Assembly: GCA_903857265.1 (NCBI GenBank) | Contig: CAIODZ010000043.1 | Coordinates: forward strand, 1-32,342 | Origin: an uncultured Phycisphaerales bacterium | GTDB taxonomy: Bacteria; Planctomycetota; Phycisphaerae; Sedimentisphaerales; Anaerobacaceae | Reading direction: 5' to 3' | Length of the DNA stretch: 32,342 nt | Shown: positions 15,244-22,000 of the stretch, piece after piece | How positions within the stretch are numbered: the stretch's first letter is position 1 | Layout: every line of letters starts with the position of its first letter | The notes under the pieces: generated by a model | Database searches by the model: none | What the model was told of the DNA's origin: nothing | What the model saw: the letters and a program-made list of their open reading frames with translations, nothing else | Position numbers and translations under genes: made by a program

Positions 15244-16668
15244 ATGCTGTCACCGTTTTTACTGATGCCTTTGCTGGCGATAGTGCTGCTGAATCTGCCG
15301 ATGCGAAGCATAACGCAGAAATTGTCGTTTTTGTTCGGGGTGATGATATCGCTGTGGCAGATACTCGTGGTTATAATGATGGCGATGGGTCGCGGCAGCG
15401 TAGACGCGCTGGCGAAGTATTTTTCGCTGGGGCTGACCTGCGACAACCTGACGCTTGTTCTGCTGCTGTCAATAGGCATTGTAACTCTGACGACGATCCT
15501 GGTCGGTATGCAGACAATCGGCAGCGAAAAGCAGCGATTCAGCTTTGTGAACCTCGTCTTAGTAGCAATGATTGGAATGAACGGTACAGTGATGCTGGCG
15601 GACCTGTTTTCGCTGTATATATTCATCGAGGTAACGGCTGTCGCATCGTTTATCCTTATCGCTTTTCATCGCGATACCAACGCCCTCGAAGGGGCATTCA
15701 AATACATAATTTTATCGGCGACGGCGACGATAATGATGCTGCTTTCGATTGCGATAATGCTGCTGGTGGTCGGGGACACATCTTTCGCTGCGGCGGGCAG
15801 CGCGGTAAAACAATCGCAGGGTAATCCTTTGGTGATAGCGGCAATAGGCCTGTTTATATGCGGTTTGTTAATCAAGGGCGGCGTGGTTCCATTTCACGGG
15901 TGGCTGCCCGGGGCATATTCGGCTGCGCCGGCGGCGGCATCGGTGCTGCTTGCAGGCATAGCAACCAAGACATCAGGCATATACGCGCTGATTCGGCTGA
16001 CGACATCGGTATTCGCGAATAACGAATCTGTAAATCACATACTTTTATTAGCAGGCGTGATTTCAATCCTCGTCGGGGCATTCGCGGCGATGGGGCAAAG
16101 CGATTTCAAGAGGATGCTGGCGTATTCGAGTATCAGCCAGGTGGGATATATAATTCTCGCCCTGGGCTGCGGGACAAACCTGGCGATAATCGGAGCGGTT
16201 TTCCACCTGTTCAATCACTCGATTTTCAAGTCATTACTGTTTGTCAATTCCGCAGCGGTAGAGAAACAATCGGGCACGACAGATATGAACAAATTGGGCG
16301 GGCTGGGGACAAAGATGCCCGTTACCAACGCGACTTCGCTGATAGCGTTCTTATCAACGGCGGGCGTACCCCCCCTTGCGGGATTCTGGAGCAAGCTGAT
16401 TATCGTGATAGCGTTGTGGCAGAACGGTCTGCACGCATACGCGAGTATAGCGGTATTGGCGAGCGTTTTGACGCTTGCGTATCTGCTGATGATGCAGCGA
16501 AAGGTATTCTTCGGCAAACTGGCCGGGGGGTTGACTAACGTAAAGGAAGCCGGTTTGGGTATAACGGTAGCCGCCTCGATACTGGCTGTGATAACGGTCG
16601 GCGTTGGCGTGGCTTTCCCGTGGATGTTTAACAGTGTTTTGATGCCTATAAGCAGTTTTCTGAAATAA
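15244..16668 (+). CDS. NuoN/MrpD-like antiporter membrane subunit
   Basis: 474 residues, about 14 helices. The acidic residue (LYIFIEVTAVASFILIAF), the lysine in LLIKGGVVPFHGWLPGAYSAAP, and the second conserved lysine in LAGIATKTSGIYALIRL are present, followed by FKRMLAYSSISQVGYIILAL and AGVPPLAGFWSKL. This pattern is closest to NuoN or MrpD. It is the third pump-type subunit, 13 bp after the previous gene. With three such subunits the complex has the same number of antiporter modules as respiratory complex I. Confidence 0.88.
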   Translation: MLSPFLLMPLLAIVLLNLPMRSITQKLSFLFGVMISLWQILVVIMMAMGRGSVDALAKYFSLGLTCDNLTLVLLLSIGIVTLTTILVGMQTIGSEKQRFSFVNLVLVAMIGMNGTVMLADLFSLYIFIEVTAVASFILIAFHRDTNALEGAFKYIILSATATIMMLLSIAIMLLVVGDTSFAAAGSAVKQSQGNPLVIAAIGLFICGLLIKGGVVPFHGWLPGAYSAAPAAASVLLAGIATKTSGIYALIRLTTSVFANNESVNHILLLAGVISILVGAFAAMGQSDFKRMLAYSSISQVGYIILALGCGTNLAIIGAVFHLFNHSIFKSLLFVNSAAVEKQSGTTDMNKLGGLGTKMPVTNATSLIAFLSTAGVPPLAGFWSKLIIVIALWQNGLHAYASIAVLASVLTLAYLLMMQRKVFFGKLAGGLTNVKEAGLGITVAASILAVITVGVGVAFPWMFNSVLMPISSFLK

Positions 16669-16683
16669 TTTTGAAGAGTTGAT

Positions 16684-17160
16684 ATGACAATAAATATCAT
16701 ACTTGGAGTAGCGTTAGTATTAGCGGCCGCGTGGACGGTAATGACTGTGCGCCTATTACGCTCGGTGATAGGGCTGGCGCTAACCAGCATGATTCTGACG
16801 ATAATTATGTTCAAGCTCAATTCGCCTCTGGCGGCGGTTTTCGAGCTGTCGGTTTGCGCGGGATTGATATCCGCCATATTCATAAGCTGCATAAGCTTAA
16901 CACAGCGGCTGACCGATGAGCAGATGACAGTAAGGCAAAAAGAGCGATTTTCCAAATTCTGGCTTCTGCCTGTAATACTTGTTCTGGCGGGGGTAGCTTT
17001 GTACCAGGTTCCTATCCCGCTGGATTTCCATTTACAGGTCGCACCAGGTGAAAGCGACGTCCGTAATATAATATGGAACATGCGACACCTTGACCTGGTT
17101 GGGCAGATTGTCATTCTGCTGGCTGGGGCATTTGGAGTGGTCGCGTTGTTTAAGGATTGA
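16684..17160 (+). CDS. NuoJ-like (DUF4040/MbhD-MrpB type) membrane subunit
   Basis: 158 residues with about five helices. The stretch from RLLRSVIGLALTSMILTIIM through SPLAAVFELSVCAGLISAIF resembles the first three helices of NuoJ or the DUF4040 domain of MrpB/MbhD, including the glutamate in FELSVCAG. After a charged loop (TDEQMTVRQKERFSKFW) come two further helices, the last one (LVGQIVILLAGAFGVVALF) like the final NuoJ helix. It lies between the N-like and K-like genes, the order expected for J-K. Subfamily is less certain than role. Confidence 0.75.
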   Translation: MTINIILGVALVLAAAWTVMTVRLLRSVIGLALTSMILTIIMFKLNSPLAAVFELSVCAGLISAIFISCISLTQRLTDEQMTVRQKERFSKFWLLPVILVLAGVALYQVPIPLDFHLQVAPGESDVRNIIWNMRHLDLVGQIVILLAGAFGVVALFKD

Positions 17161-17164
17161 ACGA

Positions 17165-17485
17165 ATGACCGAAGAAATACCTCAGGTGTTCTGGCTGTTC
17201 AGCATAGGGGCTGTCCTTTTGCTGATAACGGGTTTTTATTGTTTGATAATGACTTACAACTTAGTAAGGGCGCTGATTGGCCTGGAGATTCTGACAAAGA
17301 GTGTAACGCTGTTTATTATACTCGCGGGATACGTTACCGGTCGAATGGCGCTGGCGCAGGCGCTTGCCATCACGTTGATAGTTATCGAGGTGGTGGTAAT
17401 CGCCGTAGCGGTTGGAATCGTTTTGTGCGTGTATAAGAACATTAAATCGATAGACGGAAGATTGCTAAGAAATATCAAGGGATAA
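17165..17485 (+). CDS. NuoK/HyfE/MrpC-like membrane subunit
   Basis: 106 residues from ATG 17165 (MTEEIPQVFWLFSIG), 4 bp after the previous stop, with AAGGA 9 bases upstream; an earlier start at 17090 would overlap the NuoJ-like gene. Three helices, the NuoK/MrpC fold. LVRALIGLEILTKSVTLFII carries the conserved GLE glutamate in helix 2, and ALAQALAITLIVIEVVVIAV carries a second glutamate in helix 3. In complex I the equivalent glutamates link the quinone or active-site region to the antiporter modules. Confidence 0.85.
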   Translation: MTEEIPQVFWLFSIGAVLLLITGFYCLIMTYNLVRALIGLEILTKSVTLFIILAGYVTGRMALAQALAITLIVIEVVVIAVAVGIVLCVYKNIKSIDGRLLRNIKG

Positions 17486-17487
17486 CG

Positions 17488-17823
17488 ATGTCAAATGAAC
17501 TACTGCTGTCGCCCCCGGCGGCATTCGTCATGATAATGCTGGCGGCGGTTTTTGGGGCGTATGTTTTGTCGAAGCTGGCGCTGAAGCCGAAGAAAATCCC
17601 CGCGGGACTGACGAAGGAATACTCCTGCGGCGAGGACATCAAGACGCACATGATACAGCCCGACTATACGCAGTTTTTCCCGTTCGCGTTTTATTTTACG
17701 ATACTGCACGTTGTTGCGCTGATGATTGCGACTGTGCCGATGGCGACAATGCAGTCGTTTTTGATAGCAGTGGTTTACATACTGGGCGCAATTGTCGGCT
17801 TATTCGTTTTGTATAAGAGGTAA
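17488..17823 (+). CDS. NuoA-like membrane subunit
   Basis: 111 residues, three helices. After helix 1 comes KEYSCGEDIKTHMIQPDYTQFF, matching the NuoA loop (Y-E-C-G) with its cysteine, then FAFYFTILHVVALMIATVP, like NuoA's F-Y-x-x-x-I-L-F-I-I-F-D-V-E but with neutral residues in place of the acidic D-V-E. A separate NuoA-like protein is uncommon among hydrogenases. In complex I this subunit seals the substrate-cavity side of NuoH. It starts 2 bp after the NuoK-like stop. Confidence 0.75.
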   Translation: MSNELLLSPPAAFVMIMLAAVFGAYVLSKLALKPKKIPAGLTKEYSCGEDIKTHMIQPDYTQFFPFAFYFTILHVVALMIATVPMATMQSFLIAVVYILGAIVGLFVLYKR

Positions 17824-17830
17824 CCTCGAC

Positions 17831-18301
17831 ATGGGTTTAGTTCAGAAAATAGTAACGTGGGCGAGAATCAAGTCGCCGTGGATAATTCACTTCAACACGG
17901 GCGCGTGCAACGCCTGCGATATTGAAATTATCGCTGCCCTAACGCCAATATACGACGTGGAGCGGTTCGGGGTGATATTGAGAGGCACGCCGAGACACGC
18001 GGACGTTTTGGTTTGCTCAGGGCCGGTTACAAGGCAGATAAAAGACCGGCTGATAAGAATATATGAGCAGATGCCTGAGCCGAAATTTGTCGTGGCGGTC
18101 GGGACGTGCGCCTGTTCGGGCGGGGTATTCAACGGCTGCTACAACGTCGAGGGAGGCATAGACCAGGTGATACCTGTTTCGGCGTATATACCGGGATGCC
18201 CGGCAAGCCCAAAGGCAATTATAGACGGGGTGGTTAAACTTTTGGCGAGCGTGGACAACGCATCAAGGCCCGCCAAGGAAGCAGTGGTTAGCGGAACATA
18301 A
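17831..18301 (+). CDS. [NiFe] hydrogenase small subunit, group 4 (NuoB/HycG-like)
   Basis: 156 residues from ATG 17831, 7 bp after the previous stop; a longer in-frame start at 17792 would overlap the NuoA-like gene. It holds the single proximal [4Fe-4S] cluster that passes electrons between the ferredoxin-like subunit and the Ni-Fe site. Ligands: Cys26 and Cys29 (GACNACDIE), Cys93 (VGTCACSGG) and Cys123 (PGCPASP). The CNxCDIE form is that of group 4 hydrogenases, whereas NuoB has adjacent cysteines (CC). Length agrees with EchC/HycG-type proteins. Confidence 0.93.
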   Translation: MGLVQKIVTWARIKSPWIIHFNTGACNACDIEIIAALTPIYDVERFGVILRGTPRHADVLVCSGPVTRQIKDRLIRIYEQMPEPKFVVAVGTCACSGGVFNGCYNVEGGIDQVIPVSAYIPGCPASPKAIIDGVVKLLASVDNASRPAKEAVVSGT

Positions 18302-18314
18302 TTGGGAGTTACCC

Positions 18315-18833
18315 ATGTTAGTTGAAGAAGAAAAAATAAAACAGCAGTTGGCCGAGAGATTCGGATTGCCGGCGGAAAAAATTACGGTTCAGCGGGAACG
18401 ACGCATCTGGGCGGACGTGCAGGCGGCTGAATTCGGCGAGATTTTTGACTACGCAGTTGACAAACTTGGATTTGTAATTCTTGCGACGATAACCGGCCTC
18501 GATGAGGGGCCAACGCTCGGCGTAATCTATCACATAGCGAGAGAAAGCGGGATAATACTGAATTTACACGTCAGTGTCCCGAAGGATAAACCTGTAATAA
18601 AAACAGTTAGTGTGAGATTTCCGGCGGCGGACGCTTACGAAAGGGAGATGGTTGATTTACTGGGTATGCAGGTAGAGGGCCTGCCGCCCGGCAACAGATA
18701 CCCCCTTCCCGACGGATGGCCCGCGGGCCAATACCCGCTACGCAAGGACTGGAAATCGGACACACTCGGGAAAACGCCCGTCTCGCCCGAATCAGAGGCG
18801 AGCCGAGGCGAGGAGGTAAAAGAAGATGCCTGA
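18315..18833 (+). CDS. NuoC-like 30-kDa subunit of the hydrogenase
   Basis: 172 residues. Middle section VSVRFPAADAYEREMVDLLGMQVEGLPPG matches the NuoC/HycE N-terminal motif (F-P-A----ERE--D--G----G-P). After PLRKDWK comes a tail of about 20 residues whose DNA (18790-18820) is rich in GGCGAG/CCGAGG strings and may be an inserted palindromic element; the tail has no family counterpart. Translation of the next gene begins 8 bases before this stop (overlap 18826-18833), suggesting coupled synthesis of the C and D subunits, which are fused in HycE. Confidence 0.87.
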   Translation: MLVEEEKIKQQLAERFGLPAEKITVQRERRIWADVQAAEFGEIFDYAVDKLGFVILATITGLDEGPTLGVIYHIARESGIILNLHVSVPKDKPVIKTVSVRFPAADAYEREMVDLLGMQVEGLPPGNRYPLPDGWPAGQYPLRKDWKSDTLGKTPVSPESEASRGEEVKEDA

Positions 18834-20061
18834 ACGTGAAGTTAAATTAACGATAGGACCTCAGCACCCGATGCTGAAAGAGCCGGAGAGCTTTTTGCTG
18901 ACGCTTAGAGGCGAGAAAATAACCGATATGACAGTCCGGCTGGGTTATAACCATCGCGGGATTGAAAAGGCCTGTGAAGGACGGACGTATATTCAGGATA
19001 TGTATCTTGTCGAGCGCGTTTGCGGTATATGCTCACATTCACATTCGACGTGCTTTATACAGGCGGTGGAAGAGATAGCCGGATTACAGGTTCCCAAGCG
19101 AGGGCTTTATATCCGCACGCTGATTTCGGAGCTTGAGAGGATTCACAGTCATTTGCTTTGGCTGGGGGTCGCGGGACACGAAATCGGTTTCGATACGCTT
19201 TTGATGTACACGTGGCGAGACCGGGAGCTGGTGATGGACATACTGGCACTGCTGACCGGCAACCGTGTCAACTACGGGATGAACACCATAGGCGGAGTGA
19301 GAAGAGATATAACGGCTGAGCAGATACCGCAGATACTTAGCACAATCGATACTCTTGAGGAACGAACAAAATATTACGTTCAGGTAGGGACACAGGAAAT
19401 CACACTGCGAGAACGGCTTTCGGGGGTTGGTAAACTTTCAAAAGAGGATGCCATTCACTTAGGCGCGGTAGGGCCGACGGCGAGGGCATCCGGTGTAAAT
19501 AGAGACGTTAGGCACGATGACCCATATGCGGTTTACGGAGAGCTTTCGTTTAATGTAATCACAGATGACCACAGCGACGTTTATGGCAGGACGCTGGTTC
19601 GCTTAGGCGAGCTGATGGAAGCATATAAGTTAGTCAGGCAGATACTGAAACAGATGCCTGAGGGGCCGATAGTTGTGAAGGCGCCGCGGAAAATTCCCGC
19701 GGGGCAGGCGATAAGCCGATATGAAGCGCCGCGGGGCGAGGACGTTCACTACGTCAAGGCAAACGGCAGCGATAAGCCGGAACGGGTGAAGGTGCGAGCG
19801 CCGACACTTGCAAACGTACAGGTGGTGGCTCATATGTTAAAGGACGGGTATTTGGCTGATACGCCGATTGTGATAGCCGCGATTGACCCGTGTTTTTCCT
19901 GCACCGACAGGGCCATCGCGACGACGAACATTGATAACGGCCGGACGGACAGAATGGACTGGCCTACGCTGCGGACATACGGGATTGACTGGTACAGCAA
20001 ACAGGGAATCGATTTCGCGGAATTGAACCGAAAACTTAGAACTATGAGAGAGTCGAACTAA
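18826..20061 (+). CDS. [NiFe] hydrogenase large subunit, group 4 (catalytic)
   Basis: 411 residues. It carries the nickel-iron site that reduces protons or oxidises H2. Both nickel-binding motifs are complete: RVCGICSHSHS with Cys66 and Cys69, and DPCFSCTDR with Cys356 and Cys359. NuoD and hydrogenase-related Ehr proteins have lost these cysteines, so a real hydrogenase is predicted. After TDR there are 49 residues (AIATTNIDNG...), comparable with the C-terminal extension of HycE that is cleaved after the same TDR, and a HycI-type protease is encoded three genes downstream. Other group marks: LTIGPQHPMLKEP, GYNHRGIEKACEG, RIHSHLLWLGVAGHEIGFDT. No separate accessory (hyp) genes are in the window. 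Confidence 0.95.
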   Translation: MPEREVKLTIGPQHPMLKEPESFLLTLRGEKITDMTVRLGYNHRGIEKACEGRTYIQDMYLVERVCGICSHSHSTCFIQAVEEIAGLQVPKRGLYIRTLISELERIHSHLLWLGVAGHEIGFDTLLMYTWRDRELVMDILALLTGNRVNYGMNTIGGVRRDITAEQIPQILSTIDTLEERTKYYVQVGTQEITLRERLSGVGKLSKEDAIHLGAVGPTARASGVNRDVRHDDPYAVYGELSFNVITDDHSDVYGRTLVRLGELMEAYKLVRQILKQMPEGPIVVKAPRKIPAGQAISRYEAPRGEDVHYVKANGSDKPERVKVRAPTLANVQVVAHMLKDGYLADTPIVIAAIDPCFSCTDRAIATTNIDNGRTDRMDWPTLRTYGIDWYSKQGIDFAELNRKLRTMRESN

Positions 20062-20999
20062 TGACAGAAGCGTTGTTCAATATCTTTGTGTTTCCGGGGT
20101 TTTTATTCGTCGCGGCATTCGGGCTGACGGCGGAATACATCGACCGCAAACTTTACGCACTGATGCAGAACCGGGTCGGGCCTCCGTGGTTTCAGCCCTT
20201 AGCTGATTTCATAAAGCTGTCGGCGAAAGAAGACGTTGTGCCGCAGAACGCCGATACGCTTGTTTTCAAGATGATGCCAATTATTGCGATGACGTCGATT
20301 CTCACGGCGTTTCTTTATATGCCGATGTGGGGTTCGAAAGCGTTATTCGCGTTCAAGGGCGACCTTGTCGTGGTGATATATCTGCTGACTGTCCCCACGC
20401 TGACATATTTTCTCGGCGGGTGGTATTCGCGAAGCATTTATTCGATGATTGGTGCGGCACGTTCACTGACGCAGTTGTTCGCATACGAGATTCCGCTGTT
20501 TTTGAGCATACTGGCGCCGGCGATGCTGGCGGACACATGGTCGCTGAGTGAGATGTCAGTATATTTCAATACCCATCCGTGGGCCATCCTGTGTAACCTT
20601 TTGGGTTTTGTAATCGCGATAATCGCCCTTCTGGGGAAACTCGAAAAGGTTCCTTTCGATATACCCGAGGCGGAAACAGAAATCGTCGCGGGGGCGTTTA
20701 CCGAATACAGCGGGCGGCTTCTGGCGATATTCCGATTGGCGATTGATATGGAGCTGGTCGTCGGCGCGTCATTATTGGCGGCGGTGTTCCTGCCCTTCGG
20801 TCTGAACTATGGGCCGGCAGCGGGATTCGCATTATACATCGTAAAGGTGCTGTTCGTAATCGGGCTGATTTCGCTGGCCCGCACAATTGTCGCCCGGCTG
20901 AGAATTGACCAGATGATAAACTTTTGCTGGAAAGTTATCGCACCGCTGGCGTTTTTGCAGTTCATTGCGGACCTGATTATTAAGGGGGCTACCAGATAA
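20061..20999 (+). CDS. NuoH/EchB/HycD-like membrane anchor subunit
   Basis: 312 residues, about eight helices. It anchors the hydrogenase module to the membrane arm and forms the start of the proton path. Family motifs are present: RKLYALMQNRVGPPWFQPLADFIKL, KEDVVPQNAD, the charged loop PFDIPEAETEIVAG followed by TEYSG, and RLRIDQMINFCWKVIAPLAF. The start codon overlaps the preceding stop by one base (TAATG). Confidence 0.92.
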   Translation: MTEALFNIFVFPGFLFVAAFGLTAEYIDRKLYALMQNRVGPPWFQPLADFIKLSAKEDVVPQNADTLVFKMMPIIAMTSILTAFLYMPMWGSKALFAFKGDLVVVIYLLTVPTLTYFLGGWYSRSIYSMIGAARSLTQLFAYEIPLFLSILAPAMLADTWSLSEMSVYFNTHPWAILCNLLGFVIAIIALLGKLEKVPFDIPEAETEIVAGAFTEYSGRLLAIFRLAIDMELVVGASLLAAVFLPFGLNYGPAAGFALYIVKVLFVIGLISLARTIVARLRIDQMINFCWKVIAPLAFLQFIADLIIKGATR

Positions 21000-21385
21000 T
21001 GTTCAGACCGGGAAAAATGACAAGCCAGGTGCTGCGGTCGCTTTTCAAGAAGCCGGCGACGTCGATGTATCCGTTTGTGAAAAAGCCGATGCCGAAGGAT
21101 TTCCGCGGCAAGCTGCGGTTCTATCAGGAAAGATGTATCGGCTGCAAAATGTGTATGCGGGATTGCCCGTCGGGAGCGATTACGATTAGACCCGTGGGCG
21201 AAAAGAAATTCGTCGCCGAGATAGACCTTGCCAAATGCCTGTATTGCGCCCAGTGCGTCGATACCTGCCCCAAAAAGGCGCTTGAAGCCACGCCTGACTT
21301 CGAGCTGGCCCAGCTCGAACACGGCAAACTAAAGATAGTTCTCGGTGAAGATGCCGGCAAAGATACTAAAACAGAAACTAAATAA
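20999..21385 (+). CDS. NuoI/HycF-like polyferredoxin subunit, two [4Fe-4S] clusters
   Basis: 128 residues. Two CxxCxxCxxxCP motifs: Cys46, 49, 52, 56 (CIGCKMCMRDCP) and Cys80, 83, 86, 90 (CLYCAQCVDTCP). It should accept electrons from, or pass them to, a soluble carrier, probably ferredoxin, because no NADH-binding module (NuoE, F, G) or formate dehydrogenase gene is in the operon. Its start overlaps the previous stop by one base; its end overlaps the maturation protease gene. Confidence 0.92.
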   Translation: MFRPGKMTSQVLRSLFKKPATSMYPFVKKPMPKDFRGKLRFYQERCIGCKMCMRDCPSGAITIRPVGEKKFVAEIDLAKCLYCAQCVDTCPKKALEATPDFELAQLEHGKLKIVLGEDAGKDTKTETK

Positions 21386-21893
21386 TGCCCAGCGGGTCGC
21401 CGTATTAGGTATAGGGTCGGAATTACGCGGCGACGACATCGCGGGGCTTCTGGTTGCACAGCAAATCGAAGAAACAATCACAAAACAAACCATTTCACCC
21501 CATTCGACTCGCCCCGATAAATCGGGCCTCGCTCAGGGTAAACCGGAGATCCGTGTTTTTATAGGCGAAACGGCGCCGGAAAATCTCACGGGCGAGATAA
21601 AGAAATTTCAGCCGACGCATTTGATAATTATCGACGCCGCCGAATTCAATAAAGAGCCGGGACATATCGAGATAATGGAACCCGAAACAATCGGCGGAAC
21701 GTCATTTTGCACGCACTCACTGCCGCTGGCGGTAATAATTGGTTATCTGCTCGAATCGTTCAAGTTTCAGGCGATAATCATAGGCATACAGCCAAAGACG
21801 CTAACTTTCGGAGCACAGCCGACGAAAGAGGTTATCGCCGCCGCCAAAAAAATCGCCAAGGCAATCACTGCGTTATTCAAAAGAGCGAAGTAA
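21351..21893 (+). CDS. Hydrogenase maturation protease, HycI/HyaD-type
   Basis: 180 residues from ATG 21351 (a GTG at 21345 is an alternative). It removes the C-terminal extension of the large subunit after nickel insertion. Signature VLGIGSELRGDDIAG near the N-terminus holds the first metal-binding acidic residue; LIIIDAAEFNKEPGHIEI holds the second; the histidine in CTHSLPLAVIIGYLLE is the third ligand; GIQPKTLTFG is the HycI-type block. Compared with HycI there is an extra loop of about 20 residues (TISPHSTRPDKSGLAQGK) encoded by a palindromic DNA segment at 21499-21540. The gene overlaps the 3' end of the NuoI-like gene by about 35 bp. Confidence 0.9.
   Translation: MPAKILKQKLNNAQRVAVLGIGSELRGDDIAGLLVAQQIEETITKQTISPHSTRPDKSGLAQGKPEIRVFIGETAPENLTGEIKKFQPTHLIIIDAAEFNKEPGHIEIMEPETIGGTSFCTHSLPLAVIIGYLLESFKFQAIIIGIQPKTLTFGAQPTKEVIAAAKKIAKAITALFKRAK
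21499..21540 (+). repeat. Palindromic element inserted in frame in the maturation protease gene
   Basis: Perfect 6-bp stem CCCGAT-AA-ATCGGG (21513-21526) flanked by CGACTCGCC and GCCTCGCTCAGGG. It encodes about 14 residues of a loop absent from HycI and keeps the frame, as do the protein-coding palindromic elements known in other bacteria. Confidence 0.6.
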
Positions 21894-21938
21894 ACTACTA
21901 TGAGTCTTCACCCGTAGTATTGCAGTGGGAGAATAAAA

Positions 21939-21968
21939 AAGGGGATTTGCTAAATCGCAAATCCCCTT
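21939..21968. terminator. Bidirectional rho-independent terminator between hydrogenase and pyrophosphatase genes
   Basis: Perfect 12-bp stem AAGGGGATTTGC (21939-21950) / GCAAATCCCCTT (21957-21968) with a 6-base loop. On the minus strand the stem is followed by TTTT and then ATTC, a good terminator for the pyrophosphatase gene; on the plus strand the tail TTGTATAT is weaker. Confidence 0.85.
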
Positions 21969-22000
21969 GTATATCCACTTCAAAAACCATCGCGGCGGAT

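Noticed and set aside
18826..20061. NuoD of an NADH-less complex I
   Set aside because: Both nickel-binding CxxC motifs are intact and a HycI-type protease follows, whereas NuoD lacks these cysteines.
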